Source: Henckelia pumila
Taxonomy: Eukaryota > Streptophyta > Magnoliopsida > Lamiales > Gesneriaceae
Direction of reading: 5' to 3'
Assembly (NCBI RefSeq): GCF_033568475.1
Contig: NW_027331831.1
Coordinates: forward strand, 5,394,001 to 5,458,000
Length of the DNA stretch: 64,000 bases
Below the pieces are notes generated by a model, which had not been told where the DNA came from, did not search any database, and saw nothing but the letters and a program-made list of their open reading frames with translations. The translations under genes and the position numbers were made by a program. Below, piece by piece: positions 1-12,189 of this stretch (the stretch's first letter is position 1; the number at the start of each line of letters is the position of its first letter).

Positions 1-90
1 ATTTAACTTGTATAAAGAAGATATAGAGCAAACCAATCCCAGATTTTCCTTTGCTACCAACATGTTATATGCAGAAGACATGAACACAAA

Positions 91-834
91 CTAGTGAAAT
101 TTCGAGTTTTCGTCATCACTTAATGCATCTTCAATGCCAGAAACATCCATCCTCGCAGAAGCATGCTTTGCCCACTTCACTATTTTTTCAGCCTCTCTAC
201 AAATCTCTTCTTCGTCCTTCATAGCTTTCTTCATCATCTTCCTCTGACTTTTCACTGAGAAATTACTCAGATCAGATAAAAACTCATCATTCTTCTCCCA
301 ATCAAGCCCCGAATCCAAACCCTTCTTCACTTTACTCTTCTTCCTCGGCACCTTCTTCGGAGAACACAAAAAGCAACCAGATTTCTTCACAGGAGGAGAC
401 AAAGAACCACTCGATAAGTCCTCCAAAGAAGATGAAGACTGGGACTTTAATACTTTTCTGCCCATTTTCGTACGAGGGTTGCTCTTAATTGGCGAAAATA
501 TTCCATCCTCGGGTGATTTCGAAGGAGATAAGCAGCTCTTTTCCGCAGGTAATTTCTTCGAACAATTGGAAGGCTCATTTTCGCCGTTCTTTCCAACGCC
601 TTGATCCTTCCTCGAAGCCTCTTGAAACCCGTCAAAATCACTAGATTTCTTGGTGGATGATGGGAAAGTTTTCAGCTTCCGGAAGCGTGTTTCCAGGTGA
701 GAAGGGAGGACGGAATCAGTCATACCAGCACAATTGATGGCTGCCACCTGCTCAACAACACACAAATCCATTGCTTGGGCCAAAATCTCTTCCACTGCTT
801 TCTCATCGTCACTGTCCGATAAAAAATCATCCAT
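91..834 (-). CDS. Unrecognised conserved-looking plant protein, single exon, 247 aa
   Basis: The frame opens further upstream, but the ATG at 834 is the best start because it begins an acidic stretch (MDDFLSDSDDEKAVEEIL) typical of a real N-terminus, while the residues before it look like translated 5' leader. The protein has an acidic, helix-prone N-terminus (about residues 1-55), a long Ser/Lys/Pro-rich middle that looks disordered, a basic PKKVPRKKSKVKK tract (a possible nuclear localisation signal), and a C-terminal charged helix rich in Lys and Glu (EEEICREAEKIVKWAKHASA) ending in another acidic patch. I see no catalytic motif, signal peptide or membrane segment. It ends at a TAG at 91-93. 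The nearest gene is the boron transporter 2.4 kb away on the same strand. I do not know its function; a nuclear role is only an inference from composition. Confidence 0.7.
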   Translation of the reverse strand: MDDFLSDSDDEKAVEEILAQAMDLCVVEQVAAINCAGMTDSVLPSHLETRFRKLKTFPSSTKKSSDFDGFQEASRKDQGVGKNGENEPSNCSKKLPAEKSCLSPSKSPEDGIFSPIKSNPRTKMGRKVLKSQSSSSLEDLSSGSLSPPVKKSGCFLCSPKKVPRKKSKVKKGLDSGLDWEKNDEFLSDLSNFSVKSQRKMMKKAMKDEEEICREAEKIVKWAKHASARMDVSGIEDALSDDENSKFH

Positions 835-936
835 TTTCAGACACAGATACACTGAAATTACTTGCAATGTGTGATGCGGCCACTGATTTGGAGTTGAAAT
901 CGATGATTTTATTTGGGAGGTTTCAAGAGCTATCAC

Positions 937-1961
937 TGCGGCAGCCTAGAGAGTCTCAACGGCTAACTCAAGAAATTGGCTTTAATTAGTGATAGTATTT
1001 CAAAGGCGTGTGCTCCATTTTCTTCAATTTGGACCCCACTTTGATTATCACGCAATCGGCTCCCATCATTTCTTTGTATTTTATTTCCTATTCAAGGATA
1101 CAAAATTAAAGAAAGAGCCCGGATGGGACATTAAACAAAGCGTCATATAACGCTAACCCCCTTTTTGAGAAATGTGAGAGACGTACAGACCGTGTCAAAA
1201 CAGGTCAGTCATACGATCGTTTTATATTTTAGGTGGATTGCGAAAACTCAACTCAACTCAAATCATCTATTTTAAATAGGAAGATGATGCAGGTCGGACC
1301 ACCATTTGGTGGGTTGAGAAATTATCAACCAAACTCACCTATTTTATATAGTTTAGGTTTTATAGTTTAGGGTTTTTGACACATTTTTTCATGGAGCTCA
1401 AAATAGATTGATATCGACAGGTCAACCCGTCCAACCTTATAAAATATTGGTTGATAATTTTCAATCTTCTCAAATAGGAGCTCGATCTATCAAATAATGA
1501 ATTACAAGCTAACTCATTTTGACTCCTCTAATATAATTAAAAATAGCTAGGTTTGAGATAAAGCCAGAAAATTCCATCAAGGACAAATTTGCATTATTTT
1601 TATTTTAAAAAAAAAACCGTGAAAAAAATAATAATAATCATAAAAGAATTTTATTGAACAATTGTGTGTGTGTGTGTGTTTTTCCCAATTGGATTGGGTG
1701 AGTTGGCAGTTTCTTTCTTTTATATATATATAAATTGAAATATTAAATTAAAGAAACACTTATTTAATAATTAGTGAGATTTTGAGAGTTTTGACTAAAA
1801 CTAATTGGTGGAAAAAGTGTTAAAATTATTTTTTAAAAATCAATATTTTTTCTTCTAAAAAAAAACGACAATATTTTGTCATGAAATAAAGGCAATGGGA
1901 AGAAGTTGAGAGGTCAGAGGAGTTGATGGGAGGTCGCCACTCTCCGATCACCACTTATTTG
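937..1961. other. Gene-free interval upstream of the 91-834 gene
   Basis: Mostly AT-rich DNA with homopolymer runs, a short (TG)n tract near 1664-1679 and degenerate repeats of the word 'aactca'. The part next to 834 must hold the promoter of the minus-strand gene, but I cannot pick out a convincing TATA box. No coding signal is visible. Confidence 0.5.
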
Positions 1962-2173
1962 GGGTGATTCTATGCTATATCGGATGAAATACATTTCTTT
2001 TGTGTTTTTTATTCAGATGTTCGCGCGAACATCTTGCTGAAAAAAAATCATGTGGACCCCGCCTGTACTTTTTTGTCATTTAGCATGATATTTTTTGTCA
2101 TTTAGGAAGATGTTCGCGCGAACATCTCAAAAAAATTAGGAAGTGTTTCACCCGATGTAGCATAGAATCAACC
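1962..2173. mobile_element. Foldback MITE, 9-bp target duplication, Mutator-like
   Basis: The ends are inverted repeats: the left end reads GGGTGATTCTATGCTA and the reverse complement of the right end reads GGTTGATTCTATGCTA, with similarity running about 40 bp inward. The direct repeat acttatttg flanks it at 1953-1961 and 2174-2182, a 9-bp target duplication. Two copies of a perfect 18-bp palindrome, GATGTTCGCGCGAACATC, sit inside at 2016-2033 and 2109-2126. There is no coding capacity. The 9-bp duplication and GG-start ends fit a non-autonomous Mutator-type element. Confidence 0.8.
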
Positions 2174-2182
2174 ACTTATTTG

Positions 2183-3269
2183 ACACCCTCTTTGTTTATT
2201 GAGTTGGCTAGTCTTGTCCTGCCAAATAGTTGGGTTGAAAAATTCTCAATCTCCATTTCTTAATTTGTCTAAATGGCAAGTCGGCCCACCCCCAATAAAT
2301 AGTGAGTTGTGGCAAGTTACGGGTTAACTCATTCCATTAATCAGTTTTGACCGTTTTACTCCCATCACGGCAAATTGTTCCAACTTTTAGTTTAGAAATT
2401 TTTTTAAAAGAATTGAACTATGATCAATTTGTTAAAGACAATATAAGGTTAACTTCAATAATCTAAAGTAAAATAATTTTAATTATTAAACAATAACCAT
2501 ATATAGAAAAACAATTAGCATTCTCGTTAAGCACGTATACATATGAGCATAAAAATCACCAAATTCATGTATGCATGGTTAATATCATTTTCCCCACAAT
2601 TATATACTTGACTGTCTTTGCTTAAGTCAAATATTGAATTCTTGAACCCGCTAATCAAAACACTCAATAAAGTGCTAAAATTAGCATATAAACATAGAGT
2701 CCATTATCATGCAACATCTATGAAGTATGGGACCATATTCACAATTGGAGATAAAAAGGACTTGAGTCAAACCAAATTAATCAAATTTGTGCCAACAAGT
2801 GAAGTTCAATGTCACACAGTGTAAGTTAAGTTCCAAGTACTTGCGGGAAAAACAATCGACTATTTTTTCTTCTAACAAAAACTGATTAATAGTTAGGAAG
2901 TTCCAGTACTAAATTCTGAAGCAATAAAGACAAAAAAAATGTCTAAAAAATCTTTGCCAGTCACATTCCTTCATTTCTACTCCAATTCACAAAGATCACA
3001 TTCTTTGCAAACTACAGCATGCCTTCTCAAGAAAAGAAGTACAACACTCAATCCAGTTTTCCTAACTGCCTTTTTCACCAAATCTTCCATTTCACCACCC
3101 TCTTTTTCCATGTCTTTAATGTGCACTTCCTATGCTATATTCATCTGACAGTTCGCGCAAAGTTAAATAATTTTCTTGAGAAAACTTTAAACGGGTATCG
3201 TGTAGTTTGGCACGAGTGAGCGTTGTCATAACGTCCCTGGAGAATTTTCTTCTGGAAAAACCTGGAATA
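2183..3269. other. Gene-free interval, 3' side of the boron transporter
   Basis: AT-rich DNA with no supported gene. The part near 3269 is the likely 3' untranslated region and terminator of the minus-strand transporter. The short open frames at 2618-3219 show no recognisable domain and no splice context. Confidence 0.4.
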
Positions 3270-6200
3270 TCAGGTTGAAAACACATGAATTTTATGATTT
3301 GATGCTTGCTTTTTCAGTCGATCGACATGGGGTCGTTTTTGCAAGTTACTGACCTGTAACTGTCTGCCGTTTAAGCTCACGGACCGATGCTTCAGCTCAC
3401 CTCTATGCGTCGTCATTTCATCCAATATCTCAGCAGAGGATAAATCAGGACAAACATCTGCTTCTTCGTCTGTATCGGGTGATTCTCTATCCTGTATTTA
3501 TGTTAATCAAGATTTTTTTTTACCATATTTTGAGTACTCACACTAGTCCCAACTCTGAAATGTTGGATAAACAGTCAACGAACTTCCCAAAGAAAAGAAA
3601 GACATACCCCGAGAGATAGACTTCTTGCTCTAAATGAATGACCAATAATTTCATCATATTCTGCTGCATCTAGTTCTTGGAGATATCCAGGTGGAAACAC
3701 CTTGGGGAGAACGTGTTCTCGTATACTTATCAGAAGGAAGAACGGAAGTGGAAACAAAATCCCAGCAATCGGGATCCATGTTATCCCAAAGCACGTCAAG
3801 AGATAAGCGAACTGAAAGAGCGTAAACATGAAGATGTACTTGAACGGTACCGACTCCACATATGAAGCATGGAACCCTTCAATGATTCTAGAAAAGAAAG
3901 AATCACAAATATGTCTGTCAAAACAATCAAGGGTAATCCACATTTTCAAGAAAATATGGGGACAGACACAAGAATTTTGATGAGGTGCCAACATAGTGAA
4001 GGTTTGTACTTGCTGCCATAAATGCCAACCCGCAATAAAGACTCAATGCTCATTGCCAAAAAAACTCTATAAATTAATATCTCTTGATTTCAAATACCAT
4101 AATCACCACTACACAGATGTGAAAATATCTAGAGATAAATATGGAATGAAATTCTCACAAGAATCTGTTATAACTCTTACTTGAAACGTCGCCCTGGGGG
4201 AACAAAGAGAAGCTGGATTCTCTCCCAAAATTGATTTCCAGGAAGGCTATCAATAGCCATGTAGGCAAAATATCCCCATAGAACAGAGGTAGGTATCATC
4301 TTGATCACAGGCATAATACATACAGCAAATCCTACGAGCATTGACTGCAGCAAGTTGCTGACTCTTTGCTCGTTTACTCGAACAGGGAGATGAAGATCAA
4401 TACACTTTCCCGGATCAAATTTACCGTTGTCATCTCCTTCATCATCATGTTGCATGACAGCATTCTTCAAGTTTGCCAATTCTTTATCTACAGTATTCTG
4501 CTGCAGCATAATATCAAAGTAACTGGATCATCATACAAATTTTTAATAAGGGTGCACGCTGATCAAAGTTTCAGGTGGTTAAATTTCGTAAATGTCTCGG
4601 TAGAGAGCACAGTGCAAACTTACACAAGGAGCACTATCCATTTCAATGAAAACAGTCTCCAGTCGACCGTAGATCTCTGACTGGGTTGCCTGCTGTTTCA
4701 TGCACTCTTTTACACTCTTCACCATTTTCTTCCGAATCAACTGAAAATCAACGAATATCGTTTCTTAAAAATACAACCAAACAGTCTACTTAGACATGCT
4801 AACATCTGACAGTTCACTTTCTTAAAGATCACATCTCACACCTGTTTCTTGAGAACAGCAAGACTCCTGGTATGCATAGGCGATTGAGGGAGGACGCCAT
4901 TTGAAGGAGGAAGTCCAAGCAAACCGCAAATCAATGTCTAGGATCACAAGAAACGCTCTGAGTCCTTAGCCCGGAGACCACGTAATTGATAGCATGGTTA
5001 ACATTGTAAGAACATAATTTATTGATCAATGGCTTAAATTATATACCATGACTCCTAGTAAAAGGATATCATAATGGTAGGCAGACGGATTCTTGAGGTT
5101 GAATTCCTTCTGTTGAGCCATCTGTGAAGCTACACTGTGATCGAAAAAGTATAGACCAGCAATCATCACAGCTGGTATCAAGGCAGCTAAAATATATCCC
5201 ACAGGAATCTTCCCCATGTCCTGATATGGTGCATATAAAGGATAAAAGATTCTTGAGGATTCTAGAATATTTTCTAGGCAAGATAGCAAATTTGAACCTC
5301 ATTCTGGATGAATAATGGGATTTTGAACATATGGAGAATAGCGCGAAAAGATATCATTTTCATTAAATACCTTAGCGACTGTCCAGTGATACAGTGATTT
5401 GGATTCCCAGGGAAGAGGACAAAAGAGTCTCCTTGGAACTCCAGAGGGGACTTCCCGGGGTACGCTATAAGATAATAAAGTCCACGCCACTACCATCAAT
5501 GGAACCCCATAATCTGCAATAAAACTCCGAAACCAGCCTGTGCATATCGAAACGTGAGACTTTGAGCAGGAAAATAAGCCATCACTCATTTCTCTTCACA
5601 ATTCACATACCTGTACCGTAACGCCAGGACCGAGCTTTTCTACTCATCAGGGCAGTTATAAGTAGGCCAAAAGAAAAAATAATCCCTAGCAAACCATTGG
5701 CGTAGAGCCATTGGAATTGGTAGTTTTCTTGAGAAGAATTTTCGCCTTTTGGGATGAAAAATTCACTCACGATACCCTGCAATTCAAATGTGATGAATTA
5801 TATTCATAGTTATCCTATCATTGCCACACTTGCCAAGACTGCTAGTACCTTGATGGCCTCTTGGATGAATAAAACAGTGATCAACATGCCAAAAAGTTCA
5901 CCAGCCACCCTCGTAAATCGCGTAATTATAGAGCAAGCATTGAATATAGCAAGGAGAAAGAGGAGCAAAGCTGTCCAGACACAGACCCTGTTTTGAAAAG
6001 CAAATCAAGTGAAAAAATTGCACACAATATCAATTTTCTTGATAAACTCTAGCAAAGCAGAGACGTAATCCCGCAAAAAGACTAGTTCATCTAGAATACC
6101 ATGCGGCCCAGGCTAAGTACAGCTCCCTCCCAATGCTGTTCTTGGCAAAATTGTACAAATAAGTGTACATTATAATGGTTGGTTCTGCAACTCCTAAAAT

Positions 6201-6632
6201 CAACAATGGTTGTCCACCAAAAATCGCGTGGATGACGCCGCAGATAGCAGTAGAAGCGAGAGTCTCATTAGGACTCAAGCTTCCATCTATTACACAGTCA
6301 AAAAAAGTTTGTCAAATCATATGAGTTTTCAATTCAATGAACTAGAAAAGATTAAGGCTGACCTGTTTCCCTACTCAACTGCTCCCCAAAGGCTATTACA
6401 GGTAGAGCGGAGGCAAAGAAAATATACGCCGTTGGAGCCAGAATCCTGAGTGATCGATGGACACGAATTAGACAACCATGTAACACTCACTTTCTACAAA
6501 TCCAATACACTCATATCAAGATTTTCACCTCGCACCCGAACCACATGTATCAATCCAGTCCTTTTTGTAGCATGCCAACCTTCCTCTAATATCATTTGCG
6601 ACTCCCTTGAATGGAGTCTTTAGATGATCCAT
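3270..6632 (-). CDS. Boron (borate) efflux transporter, BOR family, 12 exons
   Basis: Exons (minus strand, 5' to 3'): 6632-6529, 6445-6363, 6286-6100, 5987-5849, 5776-5611, 5537-5371, 5220-5047, 4937-4842, 4740-4624, about 4500-4181, 3887-3608, 3491-3270. All junctions are GT-AG, phases agree and the sum is 2055 nt (684 aa plus TGA). The family moves borate out of plant cells across the plasma membrane and belongs to the SLC4-like anion exchangers. Recognisable family blocks include [74 protein letters not shown] and [20 protein letters not shown], with many hydrophobic helices and a charged cytosolic tail rich in Asp/Glu then Lys. Length and exon number match the family. No internal stop was found. 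Which BOR paralog it is cannot be settled by eye; the N-terminal and tail wording looks closer to BOR4-like than to BOR1. Confidence 0.93.
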
Positions 6633-6676
6633 TGTGTATATGCAGTCAGGAAACTGGACAAGTAAAAGATATCGCT

Positions 6677-6712
6677 TCAGTCTCTGTAATAAATAAAACC
6701 GGCTTTGGACAT
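6677..6712 (-). promoter_or_regulatory. Possible short upstream ORF in the BOR leader
   Basis: An ATG at 6712 opens an 11-codon frame ending in TGA at 6677-6679, 44 nt before the transporter ATG. A good splice acceptor (tttacag) lies just before it at 6714-6720, so it would be in a spliced leader. A second possible acceptor near 6686 would remove it. Upstream ORFs are known to control some BOR genes, but I cannot show that this one is used. Confidence 0.3.
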
Positions 6713-8316
6713 CCTGTAAACACTACAGCACAAAAGCCGTGACAATCTTTTAATTTGGATGATGATATTCTTGTAAAAGAATCATGCAGTGCAAGAGCCC
6801 TTTTGATACTATATTAAAAGCTGGTGTAACAGAATGCGCAAACCGGATGGTACTAATTCGATGGCATGAATGGAGCATGGAGAAACATAAAATTTATGTG
6901 AATCATTCACCAACAGAAGTCCTGTGGATTCTAACCGATACATGATCATGTATTAATATCGAAGCAAGAGATTGAATCATGTGAACAAATTCCCTCGTCG
7001 CAACTAGAAAGAAGATTCGACTAAAGGGTGAATGAAATAGCCAACAATGCACATGAAACCCTGCTTAGCTCACACTTTTTAAGATGCCAACAAACTATTC
7101 CTACTCAAAACCAAGTTGGATTGAAGAATAATGACAGTCATGCATACAAATAACGTGGTAGAAAATATTAGTACAGAATTCTAAAAAGAAAATGAATAAA
7201 TATGCGCATGGTTATTTGAATCAAAAACTGGAACGAACGACTTTTCAAGAAAATAAATAACATCACACACACATTTCATTGAGACACAACATCCCAAGAT
7301 TATAGGTTCATCAAGAACATTTTTAACCATGTTCCATTGTTCCTAAACCCCATAGTTTCGATGAATATATAGTTTACATTTAATCTCTTTCATGCCAATG
7401 GCTGATGCAAAAAAATAATAAAAAATATATATATACACATGGTTTTTACTAGATATACCAAACAAATGAAACTATTTTAACATTAAAGAGAAAATTCTAT
7501 GAAAGGATAATCAAATCTTGATCTAGGAGAAGCAAAACAAAAGTCACAAAATCCAAAAACATAATCTAGAGTAACTCCCATGGCCATGAATTATCTTTCC
7601 ATTGCTGCATTGTCTCCACACAAAAAAAAACACACAAGATTCAGTCAATGCAACACGTACGACGCACATTAACGCAAAATGTCCGACAAAGACAACAACC
7701 CTCTAAAACATATATAAGATTCACAACTTGGTCACACGAGGCAAAACAAAACAAAAACAAAACAAAGACGTTAAAAAAAAAAAAAGATTGAACCTTGCAT
7801 CAATGAAGAAAAAACCGCGACGGGCCAATAAAAAAACGGAGCGAATTCGGGTGGTTGAACCTTTACACAAAAGATTGAGCAAAGCTCAAGAAAAATGGGA
7901 TGATTGTGTTGAGTTTCCCGGCAGGCAAAATGCCGCCGGAGAAAGGGTGGGTAAAGAAATATGTAAATGGAAAAGATGAAAACTCTCCACCTTTGTCTTT
8001 TTGTTGTGTTTGCTTTGTTTTCTTTCGATCTAATTTATTCTCCTATTTTCTCTCTTTGCCAATATATTTATGACAATGGAGAATTTCTTGGTTTAGGGAG
8101 AGAGGAAGAGGAAGAGAAAGAGGAGAGTGCATGAAGCTTTGTAATAGGAGGAGGTTGTTTCATAAATAGAAATCCGGAGATCACGTATCCCATGGATTTC
8201 CTGTCATAAACCATAATATCCATCTTGCCAAATATATACTTGCAAGCTTGCACGCCATAATTCATGTGCACGGATTCTTTAGCATAATTAATTATTTTAA
8301 AATTAGAGTTATTTAT
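6713..8316 (-). promoter_or_regulatory. 5' flank, probable leader intron and promoter of the BOR gene
   Basis: No supported gene lies here. The minus strand has a CT-rich stretch around 8095-8130 of the kind found near plant transcription starts, with TATA-like words upstream at about 8227-8237 and 8311-8320. An intron from the leader to the acceptor at 6714 is plausible. The plus-strand Lys-rich open frame at 7728-7979 is low complexity and not convincing. One minus-strand ATGTAA occurs at 7374-7379. Confidence 0.35.
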
Positions 8317-10705
8317 ACCAAATATTTCCGTCAAATATTTAAAATATACATTTCATCTCTGTGGAATTTTATAAGGGTGTATTCAATCCAGAGTTTTAAT
8401 GACTTTCATTGACTTTTTAAAATGATAGACTTTTGTGGAGTTGATAGATTTTTATTAACTTTTATAGAATTTCACGGATTTACAAACAGATTTGCATGGA
8501 TTCTTTGTAGACTTTTGAAGGACTTTTATAGAGATTTGTAAATTTTTCATACAATTACATGAATTTGTATCTTTAATATATCTTATTATTTTTCTTTTTT
8601 TTTCCTTTGAAATAATAATTATTTGACATAAATAATAAATTTATTTGAAATATTTTTTTAATTTATTGATGAAAATGAATTTCATTTATTTTAAATATAT
8701 ATATATATATAAACGTAACAAAATTATAAACTAAAAAAATTACGATTGTGTAAAGTTTTTTTTTTAAAAAAAAACATATGATAAACTATAAATTATTTTA
8801 TAAATTATATCATAAAAAATTATTTGTCAATTTTTATTTTTTATCGTGTATGTTATCAACTAATCAAATATTTAAATTAAATCATATTATAATTTTTTGA
8901 ATAATATATTATTATCATTAAATATTATAATTATTGGTATAAATCATAATTTAAAAAGCACAAAATATTTTGAAAATTTCAAATATTTAAATAATATTTT
9001 TTATTTTTATTTTAGAAAAAAGAACAAATATATAATTCATTTTGAATATGGGAGATAGTGAGATAGAGAGGAGATTCATTTTGAATATGAGAGAGAGTGA
9101 GATAGAGAGGAGTGAGATAGTGAGTGAAGAAATGTGAGAAAGAAAAGGAAATTATGAGTTTTATTATTTTAGAAATCCATCCAAATCCTTGGGTTATACC
9201 AAAGACTTTTTTTTATAAAATATAGTTGTACCTTAAGCATTAATGTTTGTATGTCCATGATTTTCATGGAGTATTTAAAAGTTAATTGACATTTTGAATA
9301 ACACTAGACTTTTATAGAATTTTTAAAAGTTCAGGTTGAATAACACTTGACTTTTAAAACTCTATAAAAGTTTATTTTGAATACCACTAGACTTCTATAG
9401 AGTATATAAAAGTCATGATTGAATACCTCTAAACTTCTAAAATCCATAAAAGTCAATAATTCTCCGGATTGAATACACCCCCCTTAATAAGCATCTCAAA
9501 TTTTGACTTTTAAAAAGTTAGCACACGTACCCCATCATATGAGTGATTGGTTGAGCACTCGTCACTCATGCGTTCGGGCAACATTTTGACGTTTTTTTTT
9601 CTTCATCAAATACCCCTTTGAAATATTAAAAACACATATTTGATCTCTTTAGAGTATAATTTTTAAATTTATTCAACTCATAATACACAATTTTTATTAA
9701 GATCCAATTATAAAATATTTATAAAATATTTTTCATTTTATTAATTTTTTTTTATTTTAAATTTAGTATTCTTAATTAATTTGTTTCTACAAAAGATATC
9801 ATTACTTTATCTTGCTATAATTGTTTTATTGAATTTACTTCGTGTTTCTAACTTCTCCATTAAACATGCATTCAACAAGTATTTAAATACCTAAAAGTAC
9901 CAAAATATTGAACCAAAATGATAAATTTATGCATATTACTTTTTCGATTTATGACTACATAGTATTGAACCAAAATCTAATTTTTTCGGGGAGATGCTTT
10001 GCACAATTTACAGTAAATAGTAAAACAATAAAATGAAAATGTTTAATAAATATTTTATAATTAGATCTTAAAAAATTATATATCATGGGCTGAAGAGATA
10101 TAAAATATAGAAAATTACCTCATTTAAATAAATAATTAAATTATTTTTGTTTATAATTCTATATTTAATTGAATAAATTAATATAATTTTAATTAAATAG
10201 CTATGAAAAGTATTAGTTATTTTATCTTAATATTAGTTATACGAAAAATATATTTTAATAGTAAATTTTATCATTATATTAAATTAAGTGATGGGTTCAA
10301 TTATTTTTGAAATAAAATTTAATACTTAAATTAATTAAAATAATTGTATAAATAAACTTAATTAGAAATATTATTTAATGTATTAAATTAATTTTGTTTA
10401 TAATATCTAAATAATTTCGGAAAAATTAATAATATAAAAAATTAATAATTAATAAAATGAAAAAATATTTAATAAATATTTTATAATTGAATTTTAAGAA
10501 AAATTGTGTATTATGTGTTGAATAGATAAAAAAAAATATTTTCAAGGGATCAAATGTCGCATAAGTGACGTCTGCTCAACCAATCACTCATATGAAGAGG
10601 CACGTGTGCTAATTTTATAAAAGGTCGGAGTTAGAGATGCCTATTAAAATTTCACATGGTGAAGTGTGTGTATTTTCAATATTTTACAGGGGTATTTGGT
10701 GCAAA
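8317..10705. mobile_element. Large foldback (inverted-repeat) element with a nested insertion
   Basis: The left arm (8317-8374 plus 9483-9800) is the approximate inverted repeat of the right arm (about 10430-10705). Matching blocks include the words accaaatat...aaatatt at the extreme ends, aagcatctc/ggcatctc, gttagcacacgt and catatgagtgattggttgag, then an AT-rich stretch with attataaaatattta. A further related block sits at about 10015-10100. The arm is broken at 8375-9482 by the Harbinger-like element. No coding capacity and no clear target duplication were found, so the family is unknown. Confidence 0.55.
8375..9482. mobile_element. Non-autonomous PIF/Harbinger-like element
   Basis: It begins GGGTGTATTCAATCC and ends with the inverse of that (ggattgaatacaccc), flanked by TAA/TTA, the usual 3-bp target of PIF/Harbinger elements. 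The subterminal parts are full of short 'gacttttatagaa'-type repeats in both orientations. The centre is AT-rich with no transposase. It interrupts the left arm of a larger foldback element. Confidence 0.6.
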
Positions 10706-11099
10706 TACCCCTTTAAAAATATTTAAGTTATTGAGTATTTTTACGAGTGAAATATAATTAAGTTATTAATTATGATTAACAAATTGTTTTGTAAAACACA
10801 AAAACTTTTTTGAGATTTTTTTACGGGTTAATTTTATAGATGGATCTCCGAAAATATTCAATCCATGAAATTTTTTTTTTTTTTAAGTCAAAATGATTAT
10901 TTTTCATGGTAAATATGATCAAATCAACCTATATCATAGATATAGATATGTGAGATCTTCTCATAAAAGACTTATTCTTGATAAAATAGGTTCATTCTTA
11001 AAATAATTTATATTTGTGTTAAATTAAAAAGAAGGGTATTTTTTCCATCCAATAAAATAACTAAAGTAATATTTTTTTGCGGTGAAACTTTTGTAATTT
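10706..11099. other. Gene-free AT-rich interval
   Basis: AT-rich sequence with no open frame, repeat end or regulatory site that I can support. Confidence 0.4.
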
Positions 11100-11820
11100 T
11101 ACTGAGTAATAGCGAAATCTTTTATTACAAGATCAGTCAATCATAAAATAAAATTTCCCGGCTCCTAAACAAATTTGGACGAGAAAGAAATAACAAAAAC
11201 AGCTATCGAGTGAGCGACAACATTGGCCGACCTTCAAATATGCATAATAGTGATGTGGCTCTGTGACTCGGCCAATAAGTGCCGAATGTCTGTTGCAATA
11301 GAGCCTACATAGCTGAGATCCTCTTCCAGACGAGTGACTACTTACACTGCTAAAAGAGAATCAGAAGTAAATTAATGCACCTGAATACCAGGTTCTTGAG
11401 CAATCCTTAACCCACATTCAATAACACGAAGTTCCGCAGCCAAAACGGAGTGAGACTTCTCCAGTTTTCGGCCAAATGCCAATATGGGATGGTCTTCATG
11501 GTCCCTAATCACACCTCCGATGACATAGCTATTAGTTGCGTCGTTATAAGTTTACGTCCAATCTTAGACAATTCACCGAGTGCCCCTTTGTTTTACTCTA
11601 ATCAGCACTCAAACCAACCGAGTGCCCCTTTGTTTTATGCACCAAGCTAAGCCTCTCGCTCCAAGTTGCCCAATACCGCATCGAAACACTTCAAAATCAT
11701 GTCTGTTTAGATTTTCCTTCGTCCATACAAATAAATCAATTAATGACCGCCATATGCCGAATCTGGAGAGTCTAGAACCTTGTCCCTTTTTAGCATGTCT
11801 TCGATATTTACACTCCATTT
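11100..11820 (-). pseudogene. LINE 3' remnant (RNase H-like domain)
   Basis: Read on the minus strand, 11130-11350 encodes a stretch with EEDLSYVGSIATDIRHLL and RSANVVAHSIA, matching the same block (EENLSY.GALTTDIRYLL, RSTNVVAHLLA) in the two LINE fragments near 48.0 and 56.9 kb. This is the RNase H-like C-terminal domain of plant LINEs. It contains a stop in the middle. Upstream (11609-11818) a further minus frame, FGIWRSLIDLFVW, could be the zinc-finger/linker region of the same element but may be rearranged. It is a dead, 5'-truncated copy. Confidence 0.6.
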
Positions 11821-12189
11821 TAATATTAATTTACACTTCATTTTGTGTTAAATGCACTCAATTTTTAAGTTTTATAGCATAAATTGACAATGTTATCCTT
11901 TTCTTCATTATTCTATTTCAAGTATATATATTAATGATGAAATCGATTAATTTCTAAAAGTTAAAGTAGTGTTTGCAATCTCTAAAAATAAATGATTATT
12001 GTTTTTTTTGTTAAGTTTATTTTTAGAGGTTGCAAACACTACTTAAATGTAATATATGTTCCATGCACGTTTATGAATTAACAATTTTAAATTATTTACG
12101 ATAATTTTCTGTCATGTATACATAAAAACATGAAGAGAAAAAAAACTAATTTAATATTACATAATATTTTTCATGTTTTATCTCAAATT
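11821..12189. other. Gene-free AT-rich interval
   Basis: Contains a short local foldback around 11940-12050 (ctctaaaaataaatgatta against its inverse) and otherwise no recognisable feature. Confidence 0.35.

Noticed and set aside
7728..7979. 83-codon Lys-rich plus-strand frame upstream of BOR
   Set aside because: Low-complexity AAC/AAA-rich start, no family resemblance, and it lies in the likely leader/promoter of the opposite-strand gene.
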